DNA from: Antedon bifida
Taxonomy: Eukaryota > Echinodermata > Crinoidea > Comatulida > Antedonidae
NCBI GenBank assembly: GCA_963402885.1
Contig: OY727095.1
Location: forward strand, 253,001 to 317,000
Length of the DNA stretch: 64,000 nt
Direction of reading: 5' to 3'
The notes under the pieces are model-generated. The model made no database searches, was not told where the DNA came from, and worked only from the letters and a program-made list of their open reading frames with translations. Both the position numbers and the translations under genes were made by a program. Positions 47,801 to 64,000 of the stretch are shown piece after piece (position 1 is the first letter of the stretch; the number at the start of each line of letters is the position of its first letter).

Positions 47801-48810
47801 TCATTATGTTTATGTCTGGCTTATATAAATATATATGAACAACATTTGACATCAACATTTGATATCACCATGCAAACCTTCAAACAATATAAAGCGGAAA
47901 TTGTAACAATTTTTTTTAAATAGAAAAGCTCTTGTCTTGTATACTTTCCTTTTGAAACAATATAAACACAGTATTTATACTGTTTGTTTTAGATGACACG
48001 CCTACAAGTTGGAACAGTGATACCCACATTGCATTGACTACTTCACAAGTGTACCCAGAGATCTCTGTCCATAGCACACCACACAGGGAGTTCTTCCGTA
48101 ACCAATCAATATCTGATGCTTTTAGCAATACTATGTCAGACAGTGATACTAACGAAAGTTGTCACAGTACAGACTTGTTAGTGAAACAAGATGTTGAACA
48201 AGGCATCGTAAATGAAGGGTACATTTCAGATGACGTCATTGAATCTGGAGGAGGACGTGACAATGAAGATATTGATAAGATGATTAAAAGTGACATTGAT
48301 GAAGGAGATGAACTTGAGTTTGGTTACTTAAGACAAGATTCATTTGAGAACCTCTCACAGGTTGGCTGTGAAAAAGAACTTGGAGCTTACGGGAAAGAAA
48401 GTCATAATTTCTGTGAAAGAACAGAATCGTCTGAATCAGAAGGATTGCCACAACATTCCTCTTTGATGTCACCGACATCTGACCTTAGCGGTACATCTAG
48501 CCAGACTTCCACATCAAGTAGAGTCTTCACGGACGATGCATTTCATTTCTACCGTTTTGCTGACGTCGACGACGAAGAGCTTTACAGCATGTTTAGTCAT
48601 GCTTCAGTATCTTCGACATCAAACAGACATCATAGCTCTGGTCTGCATGCAAGAGACAAACCGATAAACCCTGAATTTGTCATCTTTATCATTTATAATC
48701 GACGTAAGGTCAATAAACTTGCAAAGTCTTTTTCTGAAGGAATAAGTGACGAAATTGCTGCTACTTTGAAACGAAATTCAAATCGGAAATATTGTTTATG
48801 TCTGGGATAG
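29867..48810 (+). CDS. MUN-domain (Munc13-like) protein, probably continuing into a DEP domain
   Basis: Exons joined by phase: 29867-30042, 31062-31109, 31785-31941, 33567-33881, 34143-34223, 34599-34768, 35545-35641, 36112-36155, 36815-36923, 37554-37659, 38762-38862, 39122-39214, 39606-39679, 39836-39929, 40544-40632, 41088-41193, 41397-41546, 42049-43161, 43474-43572, 44297-44440, 44546-44660, 45070-45152, 45638-45823, 45943-46026, 46321-46386, 46629-46709, then 47216-47387, 47495-47575, 47993-48810, in all 1,683 residues. MUN proteins act in SNARE-dependent exocytosis. Munc13-like stretches are LLLLNIRNEVDHFQVHYQE (first half) and CVRINNIAALLNLMPSF, ISKRLQPITEFLDNHMIAFS and HMIEFMYHEGDGLD (second half). 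A 371-codon acidic, Ser-rich exon interrupts the domain. I see no C2 domain. If the gene instead stops at 46847, the DEP exons are a separate gene with its ATG at 47219. The phase match and the lack of a poly(A) hexamer soon after 46847 favour one gene. Confidence 0.75.
31190..31351. mobile_element. Palindromic MITE, CTACACTATCAAAC family
   Basis: Complete copy (TAAGCTTTGTCTACACTATC to GATAGTGTAGACAGAGCTA). It has the ATATGGTAGAGATATG centre duplicated as in copies at 36573 and 37291. Intron 2 of the MUN gene. Confidence 0.9.
31598..31744. mobile_element. Palindromic MITE, CTACACTATCAAAC family
   Basis: Left end AAACTCTGTCTACACTATC, right end GTGTAGACATAGCTTTAG. It ends about 40 bp before the MUN-gene exon at 31785. 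Confidence 0.88.
32729..32862. mobile_element. Small MITE with GGCGGATCCAG inverted ends
   Basis: The left end CAGAGGCGGATCCAGTGG and the right end TCCTGGATCTGCCCCTGCA are inverted repeats, about 130 bp apart. A lone similar end (GTGGCGGATCCAGTATTTT) occurs near 54550. Confidence 0.65.
33480..33560. repeat. Retroelement 3' tail
   Basis: AAAGCGCATTGGGGCTATTA, then GTGCACTATCAAGCC and a TTATTATTATT run, which itself leads into the acceptor of the exon at 33567. A similar tail (TTGCGCTATATAAATTGAAC, then TTATTATTATT) is at about 34428-34468. These look like ends of retroposed elements. Confidence 0.5.
34671..34988. repeat. Triplicated exon end with splice donor, 106-bp unit
   Basis: Three copies (34671-34776, 34777-34882, 34883-34988) of a unit made of the last 98 coding bases of the MUN-gene exon plus GTATGATT of the intron. 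Each copy keeps the donor ATTAG|GTATGA, at 34769, 34875 and 34981. Copies differ by a few substitutions (copy 2 has TCTAGCAG and GTAATCC, copy 3 has CTTAGGATCC). Only the first donor keeps the reading frame; reading past it meets TAG in copy 2. Confidence 0.95.
36573..36736. mobile_element. Palindromic MITE, CTACACTATCAAAC family
   Basis: Left end GGCTTTCTCTATACTATC, right end GATAGTGTAGACAGAACTTT. Upstream of the MUN-gene exon at 36815. Confidence 0.9.
37291..37455. mobile_element. Palindromic MITE, CTACACTATCAAAC family
   Basis: Left end AAAGCTCTGTCTGCACTTTA, right end GATAGTGTAGACAGAGCTTT. Upstream of the MUN-gene exon at 37554. Confidence 0.92.
37993..38791 (+). repeat. Tandem array of 13 splice acceptors, 61-bp unit
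   Basis: Thirteen near-identical copies of a unit made of an intron 3' end (TATTATTACTTTGTTTTTG then TAG) and the first 30 bases of the following exon (AATCTCTAATCAACC, then TACTTGCAAAAGTTG). Exon-like starts fall at 38024, 38085 and so on every 61 bp to 38695. The last, at 38762, follows a gap 6 bp longer. Only that copy continues into the rest of the exon (to 38862). The CTAAT inside each unit is a plausible branch site for the next acceptor. Confidence 0.97.
39232..39373. mobile_element. Palindromic MITE, CTACACTATCAAAC family
   Basis: Left end AAAGCTCTGTCTACACTATC, right end GATTGTGTAGACAGAGCTTT. It starts 18 bp after the MUN-gene exon ending at 39214. Confidence 0.92.
40810..40986. mobile_element. 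Palindromic MITE with TTTATCGCAAAT ends
   Basis: Left TTTTATCGCAAATAGC and right GCTATTTGCGATAAACC are inverted. The arms also share GGTGCATAGTGGGAAGGATT against CCTTTCCCATCATGCATTGC. A partial copy is at 2223-2360. Intron of the MUN gene. Confidence 0.8.
41583..41762. mobile_element. MITE with GAGAGTCAACTCTC-type ends
   Basis: Left AGAGAGTCAACTCTCCCAAT, right ATAGAGAGTTGACTGTAG. The interior repeats ACCAGACT and CCAGAAACTC. A second copy in opposite orientation is at about 46090-46242 (GGAAAGTCTGATATTCGG to GTGAGAGTTGACTG). Both lie in MUN-gene introns. Confidence 0.75.
43738..43883. mobile_element. Palindromic MITE, CTACACTATCAAAC family
   Basis: Complete copy (TTAAGCTCTGTCTACACTC to GTGTAGACAGAGCTTAA). 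The flanking intron sequence on either side is itself inverted: AATTCCATTAAGTTTATGGA near 43650 against TCCATAAACTTAATGGAATT near 43962. The MITE is therefore nested in a larger palindrome of about 330 bp. Confidence 0.9.
44880..45025. mobile_element. Palindromic MITE, CTACACTATCAAAC family
   Basis: Left AAAGCTTTGTCTACACTATC, right GATAGTGTAGTCAAGGCTTT. Just upstream of the MUN-gene exon at 45070. Confidence 0.9.
46090..46242. mobile_element. Second copy of the GAGAGTTGACTG MITE
   Basis: Inverted relative to the copy at 41583-41762, sharing AAGTCTGATATTCGG, GGGACCTTTTAAACG and GTGAGAGTTGACTG. Between MUN-gene exons ending 46026 and starting 46321. Confidence 0.65.
47619..47757. mobile_element. 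Palindromic MITE, CTACACTATCAAAC family
   Basis: Left GAAGCTCTGTCAACACTATC, right GATAGTGTAGACAGAAATTT. It lies in the intron between the two exons that encode the first half of the DEP domain and its insertion. Confidence 0.9.
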
Positions 48811-48993
48811 TGTTATCGGACGAGGAACCAGCTTACAGTTCCAGTATGCCAGAATAGTGCACAATTGTATTCAATATCAAGATATTGTATTCAAGTTTAT
48901 CATTCAAATAATATTCAAGAAAACGAATAGAAATTACTGTAGTTCATTCAAAAATATTCATTAATAGAAAATTCGTGCCAAAACCGGTCTTCC

Positions 48994-48999
48994 AATAAA
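48994..48999 (+). terminator. Polyadenylation signal of the MUN-DEP gene
   Basis: AATAAA 184 bases after the stop codon at 48810. No such hexamer lies in the few hundred bases after the alternative stop at 46847, which is one reason for treating the DEP exons as the 3' end of the MUN gene. Confidence 0.6.
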
Positions 49000-50227
49000 A
49001 CACATTACTATATTTAATGTTGATACATAGTTAGCAAAATGTTTTACAATGTCAGTAATTGTATAGGGATAAATATTTTACATAATTGATTTTAGTTCAA
49101 TTGTAAAAACAAACAATATAGTAGGTAAATAACTTCCATTTTAAAAGTTGCTATGACGAATTAAGATGTTTTGTACCGTGGATTCAACCTTTGACCTGCG
49201 TAATACTATACTAGTCTGTCGTGTCATACCTCTAGACCACCAAGAGAAAATCATCCTCAAACATAATTCATTGACACACACACCAATAATTAATAATCAT
49301 ATTAATAATAATTGTCTTTTGTATAGCCAAACCAAAATAAATGTTTTTAAAGCGCTACGACCGCAAGGCTCAAACTAGGTAGACATTCCGTCATTTCATA
49401 TGCTATGCGAAAAAGATTTTTTTTTTTTTTTCAATTACTGTTTAAGAGGAGAAAACAAATGTCATACTTAATTAGGCCTAGTTTGGAGTGAGACTAAGAC
49501 CGCCGGTTATATTACGGCATTTTATTCAGTATAAGTGCAAATGTACAGTTTCATTCAATATTTGTCTTTCCATTCAATTTTTAAAGTGTATAAAATTAGT
49601 AATTGATGAATACAGAACTGATATCATTTAATGCCTATTTCTCTTTGTATAATAGGAGTGAAAATACCTTTTGGGCATTTAAGTGTTTATAGCTTTTGTT
49701 GAAGTTGAGTGCCAAATTTTTAATTTAAACAGAAAGTTGATTAAAAGCCTCAGTGTCATCAGTATAGTTAAACCTTATAGTTAAAAACTGTCATTTGACA
49801 GACGGACAATTAAACAGTAATTTATATAATTAGTACTACTTTTTAAACCATTTCATACCATATTAGTAATCTTCAATCCAATGATCTTGATATATAGTCA
49901 TTCTGTAGATATGAGTTTATTGGACAGGTTCTCTTATATTCATATATAAGCATGTAATTCATTTTCATGTACATAATTAATAAGTGCAATAATTTTAATG
50001 TAAATTTTAATGAAAAATATACATATTGTAACTTCTGTTTCGCCTGTTATTTATTGTAATGAAGTATGTTTATGTGAAATGATAAAATGAAACATAAAGA
50101 TTTTAAAGAGTCGCCAACTGTTTCATACGCAGAGAAGGATTTTTATTTTCTTTATAAATCTCGCATTCCCATTTTACGATAAGTTGAATTTAAGCGACGT
50201 ATAAAGCAGAAAACGATGTTGAATACA
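49000..50227. other. Intergenic, nothing recognised
   Basis: AT-rich sequence between the end of the MUN-DEP gene and the satellite at 50228. No exon, RNA or mobile-element signature was seen. Confidence 0.5.
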
Positions 50228-50388
50228 AAGCCTGGTTCCCACTAGAGACGCAACGCAAGGACTTAGGCCCAACGCAAGCGAGTTGACCAATGACAAGCCA
50301 CTGTTCAAATAATCCATCGCTTGTGATTGGTCAAATCACTTACTTGCGTTACGTCCTTGCGTTGCGTCGCTAGTGGGAACCAAGCTTT
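50228..50388. mobile_element. MITE with TGGTTCCCACT inverted ends
   Basis: Left CTGGTTCCCACTAGAGACGC and right CTAGTGGGAACCAAGCTTT are inverted. Inner arms carry ACGCAACGCAAGGAC against GTCCTTGCGTTGCGT, with GACCAATGACAAGCC and GTGATTGGTCAAAT in the middle. A second complete copy is at 56821-56962 and a right end is at about 63395-63455. Its right end is directly continued by the satellite. Confidence 0.88.
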
Positions 50389-51625
50389 ATACGGCACTTT
50401 ACGTCGATATGTTGCGTCTACGTCCTTGCGTTGCAGCCTAGTGGGAACCAAGCTTTATACGGCACTTCGCGTCGATATGTTGCGTCTACGTCCTTGCGTT
50501 GCAGCCTAGTGGGAACCAAGCTTTATACGGCACTTTACGTCGATATGTTGCGTCTACGTCCTTGCGTTGCAGCCTAGTGGGAACCAAGCTTTATACGGCA
50601 CTTCGCGTCGATATGTTGTGTCTACGTCCTTGCGTTGCAGCCTAGTGGGAACCAAGCTTTAGACGGCACTTCGCGTCGATATGTTGCGTCTACGTCCTTG
50701 CGTTGCAGCCTAGTGGGAACCAAGCTTTATACGGCACTTCGCGTCGATATGTTGCGTCTACGTCCTTGCGTTGCAGCCTAGTGGGAACCAAACTTTATAC
50801 GGCACTTCGCGTCGATATGTTGCGTCTACGTCCTTGCGTTGCGGCCTAGTGGGAACCAAGCTTTAGACGGCACTTCGCGTCGATATGTTGCGTCTACGTC
50901 CTTGCGTTGCAGCCTAGTGGGAACCAAGCTTTATACGGCACTTCGCGTCGATATGTTGCGTCTACGTCCTTGCGTTGCAGCCTAGTGGGAACCAAACTTT
51001 ATACGGCACTTCGCGTCGATATGTTGCGTCTACGTCCTTGCGTTGCGGCCTAGTGGGAACCAAGCTTTAGACGGCACTTCGCGTCGATATGTTGCATCTA
51101 CGTCCTTGCGTTGCGTCGCTAGTGGGAACCAAGCTTTATACGGCACTTCGCGTCGATATGTTGCGTCTACGTCCTTGCGTTGCAGCCTAGTGAGAACCAA
51201 GCTTTATACGGCACTTCGCGTCGATATGTTGCGTCTACGTCCTTGCGTTGCGGCCTAGTGGGAACCAAGCTTTAGACGGCACTTCGCGTCGATATGTTGC
51301 ATCTACGTCCTTGCGTTGCGTCGCTAGTGGGAACCAAGCTTTATACGGCACTTCGCGTCGATATGTTGCGTCTACGTCCTTGCGTTGCAGCCTAGTGAGA
51401 ACCAAGCTTTATACGGCACTTCGCGTCGATATGTTGCGTCTACGTCCTTGCGTTGCAGCCTAGTGGGAACCAAGCTTTATACGGCACTTCGCGTCGATAT
51501 GTTGCGTCTACGTCCTTGCGTTGCGTCGCTAGTGGGAACCAAGCTTTATACGGCACTTCGCGTCGATATGTTGCGTCTACGTCCTTGCGTTGCGTCGCTA
51601 GTGGGAACCAAGCTTTATACGGCTA
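50344..51625. repeat. Satellite of about 68-bp units derived from the MITE right end
   Basis: About 18 units. Each holds GTGGGAACCAAGCTTTATAC, GGCACTTCGCGTCGATATG, TTGCGTCTACGTCC and TTGCGTTGCAGCCTA. The first and last parts are the MITE right end at 50340-50388; the middle (GGCACTTCGCGTCGATATG) is new. A 69-bp variant has TTGCGTCGCTAGTG like the MITE itself. From about 51043 a 205-bp higher-order period of three units appears, giving two identical 71-codon frames 205 bp apart. These frames are by-products of the repeat. Confidence 0.95.
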
Positions 51626-52198
51626 GAGATTTCATTGTATGTTCTAATTGGATAGCAATTTATTTCAATCTAAACGTGATATCGTTAGAGGAAATTGGAA
51701 TGTAATAAGTTTTACGTAATAATGAAAGCGAACAAAACGACAAACTACTTTTTATTTGCTTTATCAACTTTATTGACTTATTCAATCATTTGTTGGCATA
51801 ATCCACTCAATGGTTACACGCTTCATTGATTATTCATTAATTTGACGATAATCTAGAAGAAAACAAGTAAAGGTGTATAAAAATGTGTTGAAAGCGAAAT
51901 CATTATTTTCACAACAAATTCATGTCAAGTTTTGTTCTGTTTTTACCAACGAATAAATATTTGAATTTCACTTGTCTAAATTAAAAAAGTTTAGGTCTAA
52001 TCTTCTCTGCCTACACTATCAAACTTTATGTGACAAACAAATGTGATGTACCAATATATGGACACGATGACATATCACTACCATACTTGGGCACATCGCA
52101 CATTTGTGATCAAACTAGTTTGATGGTGTAGACAGAGCTTAAGTAAAAAATACCTCATCGTTAAAATACACTTACATTTAAGTATCCACATCCGCTAT
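51626..52198. other. 3' flank of the first peptidase gene
   Basis: It holds one palindromic MITE (52004-52142). At 51751-51756 there is a minus-strand AATAAA about 440 bases beyond the peptidase stop codon, a possible but distant poly(A) signal. Otherwise nothing recognised. Confidence 0.5.
52004..52142. mobile_element. Palindromic MITE, CTACACTATCAAAC family
   Basis: Left CTCTGCCTACACTATCAAAC, right GATGGTGTAGACAGAGCTTA. It ends about 60 bp from the stop codon of the minus-strand peptidase gene, so it probably lies in its 3' untranslated region. Confidence 0.9.
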
Positions 52199-57098
<4,900 letters not shown>

Positions 57099-57259
57099 TT
57101 TCAATCTGAAAGAAAACAAGGCCAACAGCCATAAGTCGCGTGCTCTCAGAAAAAACATCAAAACAGTTCAAAAAGTACAGAAAAGCGATAAAACGCATAG
57201 TGATACCGGACCACCGACAGACAGACCGACAGACCGACCGACCGACATAGTGAACTAAA

Positions 57260-57455
57260 AAACATACTTAACTTACTGGCTTACCTTCAAATACCTAAAG
57301 GCTAAATAATAAAATATACCAAACTTAACTTACTGGCTTCAAATAGCTAAAGGCTAAATAATAAAATATACCAAACTTAACTTACTGGCTTAGCTTCAAA
57401 TACCTAAAGGCTAAATAATAAAATATACCAAACTTAACGTACTGGCTTAGCTTCG
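57260..57455 (-). repeat. About 55-60-bp tandem repeat upstream of peptidase copy 1
   Basis: About three copies plus a partial one. Each contains (plus strand) AACTTACTGGCTT, TTCAAATACCTAAAGGC and TAAATAATAAAATATACC. Read on the gene strand, the copy nearest the gene has TTTGAAGGTAAGCC, a good splice donor. The more distant copies have GAAGCTAAGCC, or lack the site. It may contain the noncoding first exon or promoter of the peptidase gene. Confidence 0.7.
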
Positions 57456-58054
57456 TGTCAATGTTTGAAGTGAATAATTGGTAAAAATGTGTATTATTTA
57501 TATTGTTTCAACTACGCCATTATCAGCATCTTATTAAAATAATCTATAATAAACGTCATAATGATAGATTATAATAACAGGCAATATTTGATATTAATGT
57601 ATTATCTTAGCAAACATATTGTTGTGTTTAACCCAGTTGATGACCGTCACTCAAGATAGCTGTCACGTAATAAGATAAGACAATATAAGTATGTACTAAT
57701 TAGCAGCTGGAGAATTACCACCAAATATATTGACTAAAAACAAACAGATTTAAGAACTCAATGTACAATATACTTAAACATCTTCAACTCAAAATTCACT
57801 GGACTTTTGTTCATGTTTTGTCTTCTTTTTATTTATCTTGTTTTTTTAGCAATACAAGATGTATCTCATATATAGGTACGTAAATACGTATACGTAAATA
57901 CGTATACGTAAATGATAGGTTGACAACAAAGTGTATATAACGTATTGTATAGTATCGTTGATTGACTGTGTTATGAAGATGATATAATCAGCATAATTAT
58001 AAAGTCAAATCAACAAACATCTTTGGTAAAAATATTTATTTATATTTAAATATA

Positions 58055-58145
58055 AGATGCAGTCATCATCATCATCATTAGCATCATCATCATCGACGTT
58101 ATCATCATCATCGTCATCGGCATTTCCATTATCGGCATCTCCATT

Positions 58146-58187
<42 letters not shown>

Positions 58188-58330
58188 GTCATCATCATCA
58201 TCGTTATCATCATCATCAACATCATCATCGTCATCATCATCATCATCATCGACGTTATCATCATCATCGCCATCGGCATCTCTATTATAATCATCATCAT
58301 CATCGTCGTCACCATCGTCATCATCATCCC
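58055..58330. repeat. ATC/TCA trinucleotide microsatellite
   Basis: Long imperfect run of TCATCATCA with interspersed TCATCGTCA, GGCATCTCCATTATC and GACGTTATC. The Ser-rich and Met-rich open frames over it are low-complexity by-products. Confidence 0.97.
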
Positions 58331-58638
58331 ATTGAAGTTTCCTTATTTCAAGTGGTTGTTGATTGAACCTTTTAATTTTTCGTTTCTTAGGGGTGAATTT
58401 TTAGTTCAGGTTGTCCTTTGTTATTAAGTGGCCTTAAGTTCCACTTTATATTAGATGATACAATCAAAGCAATTTAGTTGCTTTGCTATGTAGTGATTGT
58501 TGCAGTAAGAAACTATACTAGTATACTTGTTCAACTATGAGTCACGAAATCTCAGTTTAGTTAGTTGTTGGGCGACTGTTTCACTCTTGCGGACTTTACA
58601 ATGTTTTATTTTTTTGTTTTGGTATAGAGTACTTACAT

Positions 58639-58806
58639 TAAAGCTCTGTCTACACTATCATACTATGTAACAACAAATGTGATGTGCCCATATATAGACA
58701 TGATGATGTCATATCACTACCATATTTGGGTACATCACTACCATATTTGGCCACATTTTTTTTGTCAAACTAGTTTGATAGTTTATACAGTGTAGACAGA
58801 GCTTAA
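58639..58806. mobile_element. Palindromic MITE, CTACACTATCAAAC family
   Basis: Left AAAGCTCTGTCTACACTATC, right GTGTAGACAGAGCTTAATG. Near the right end the GATAGTTTATACAGTGTAGAC stretch shows a short internal duplication. Confidence 0.92.
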
Positions 58807-59399
58807 TGCTCGTCGCGCATGATGAACCTGACAAGAAATGCTTACGTGCAAGAATTAGAACAACGCACTACTAAAGATTTGCACAATATGCCTTGATACA
58901 ATTTGGTAAATAGATTGTTTGAACACCGAAGCTACAAATGCGATAGCTACCTGATACAGCAACACATGCTAAGATATACACACTGATACAACAACAACAA
59001 CATAACTAATTGTGAAATATTTCTATGTCGTTGTTAACTAACTCTGTGAACTAACACCTGTTGATATACTCAATAAATTGATGATGATAATATTAATAAT
59101 TATTATTAATATTATGGAAAAATTCCAACTTATTATTACTATATTGTTGTACTATAATATTGTATGGTTGTATAATTGCTGTAATTGCTCAAACTGACGT
59201 GAGTAACATACGATAACGCTTTACTGAGTTGTTTTTGAATTGGGGCTTAATGCCCCACCACCCCATCCTCCAGAATCATATAGGTGGTAGAGAAGAAATA
59301 GTGGGGAACCTAATGTAATTCCGTGAGATTTTAATGCTCAAGTTGAGTTATTGGCAGTTTTGGAATCCTTAGGACTAGTAGAATTCATTGCAACTGGGG

Positions 59400-59945
59400 G
59401 CCAATTTTTTCCGACCCTATTTTGGCCGCCATCTTGGATTTCAAAATGGCCCCCATTTACTCAATGTTTTCAACCCTATTTTAAAACCACGTACGAACGT
59501 AATTTTTGTGACAAATCTTACAATATTATGATAAATCAGTCCAACGGTACAATTTATAATAATAGCATATGGCAGCCATAATTTGATGATTAAATATATA
59601 AATGCATACATTATATACGTTTTTAATGGCGGCCATCTTGGAATCCAATATGGTTGCCACAATATTATGATAAATCAGTTCAATGGTACAATTTATAATA
59701 ATAGCATATGGCAGCCATAATTTGATGATTAAATATATAAATGCATTATATATATACGTTTTTAATGGCGGCCATCTTGGAATCCAATATGGTTGCCATA
59801 TGCAATTATTATAAATTGTACCATTGGACTGATTTATCATAATATTGTAAGATTTGTCAAACAAATTACGTTCGTTCGTGGTTTAAAATAGGAGTTACTA
59901 TCAGTTTTGAGTAAAAAATGGGGGCCATTTTAAGGACTTAAGACA
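59400..59945. mobile_element. Palindromic element with AAAATGGCCCCCATTT ends
   Basis: Left CAAAATGGCCCCCATTTACT and right AAAAATGGGGGCCATTTTAA are inverted. Inner arms carry AATATTATGATAAATCAGT and GGTACAATTTATAATAAT in both orientations. A roughly 125-bp inner block with GGCGGCCATCTTGGAATCC is tandemly doubled (about 59520-59660 and 59660-59800). Overlapping minus-strand frames are by-products. Confidence 0.75.
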
Positions 59946-60270
59946 TACTTATTTAATAAAGCAATATATCAATCCCATTTTTTCCCCTTTACCATGCCAC
60001 CTAGATTGTTTTAGATCTAATTTAGTAGGGCAGGAGGCGCCTGAGTCCGGGATGACCGAGACACAACTGGTGCTGACCGGGGTTCAATTAGATCGACCCT
60101 TGGTTAGCGACGAAGGCGTGTCCCCTTACTTCGGTTTGGGTTTTTTTTTTGGCATGGTTGGAATCCCTTTTATCGTATTCAAGGATGATTAACTTTGACT
60201 TTAAGTATAGTACAACAGTAAGTAATAACAAATAAAACAGAACACAAACAGATACTCATAATTCGGTTAT

Positions 60271-60276
60271 TTTATT
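60271..60276 (-). terminator. Possible polyadenylation signal of peptidase copy 2
   Basis: AATAAA on the minus strand about 145 bases beyond the stop codon at 60421-60423. Confidence 0.5.
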
Positions 60277-60420
60277 GGCATTACTTCACTCGAATATCAC
60301 AATAAAAGCGTATTTATGTAGGTATATAAACGGACATTTCAATCCATTCATCAACGGTATTGATTTCTGACGCGTGAAAATGCGTTTAACGAGAAATGCG
60401 TTTATGGAACGTAAATTCGT

Positions 60421-64000
<3,580 letters not shown>

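Larger units (their letters stand above)
57456..60004. other. Intergenic between the two peptidase genes
   Basis: No gene seen. It contains overlapping TACGTAAATACGTA repeats at 57877-57915, an ATC/TCA microsatellite at 58055-58330, one palindromic MITE at 58639-58806 and an inverted-repeat element at about 59400-59945. From 60005 to 60215 there is a GC-richer segment with GGGGTTCAATTAGATCGACC, possibly another SINE head, which I could not place in a family. Confidence 0.55.

Noticed and set aside
51043..51705. Repeated 71-codon reading frames
   Set aside because: By-products of the 68/69-bp satellite; no start context, family signal or conserved codon pattern.
58046..58327. Met-rich and Ser-rich reading frames on both strands
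   Set aside because: Translation of an ATC/TCA microsatellite.

Overview
This window is animal nuclear DNA: AT-rich, with short GT-AG exons separated by repeat-filled introns. The gene set (an alpha-2,8-sialyltransferase, HPS1, a Munc13-type MUN protein, proteinase K-like peptidases) fits an invertebrate deuterostome. The high density of the palindrome TAGGCCTA and of small inverted-repeat elements suggests an echinoderm to me, but that is an impression. There are no prokaryotic features.

Layout: (1) 1247-5378 (+), the sialylmotif-bearing exons of an ST8Sia-like sialyltransferase; its N-terminal exon was not found. (2) 5379-14463, gene-poor, with a 2.3-kb element bearing long terminal inverted repeats (7608-9913), a 2.4-kb satellite of 49/54-bp units (about 10090-12525), a palindromic element (13399-13672) and a TAGGCCTA-rich stretch. 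(3) 14464-21889 (+), a complete 14-exon HPS1 gene (811 residues), the BLOC-3 subunit of lysosome-related organelle biogenesis. (4) 24985-29522, a PIF/Harbinger DNA transposon with an intact two-exon transposase on the minus strand. (5) 29867-48810 (+), a long gene whose exons join in phase into a protein with Munc13-type MUN homology; it appears to run on into a DEP domain interrupted by a long acidic insertion. (6) 50228-51625, a satellite of about 68-bp units that seems to have grown out of one end of a small inverted-repeat element. (7) 52199-57098 and 60421-64000 (both minus), two tandem secreted subtilisin/proteinase K-like peptidases with the same exon plan; the second runs off the right edge.

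The most unusual features are in gene 5. One intron/exon boundary is a 13-copy tandem array of a 61-bp unit, each copy carrying a complete 3' splice site and the first 30 bases of the exon, and only the last copy gives an open protein. Another exon of the same gene has its 3' end and splice donor triplicated in 106-bp units, and only the first donor gives an open protein. The joined MUN-DEP architecture, without any C2 domain that I can see, is not one I know.

The genes do not form a pathway or operon. HPS1, the MUN protein and the peptidases all relate loosely to membrane trafficking or secretion, but I do not read their proximity as functional. All exon models were made by hand from splice consensus, reading phase and family similarity.
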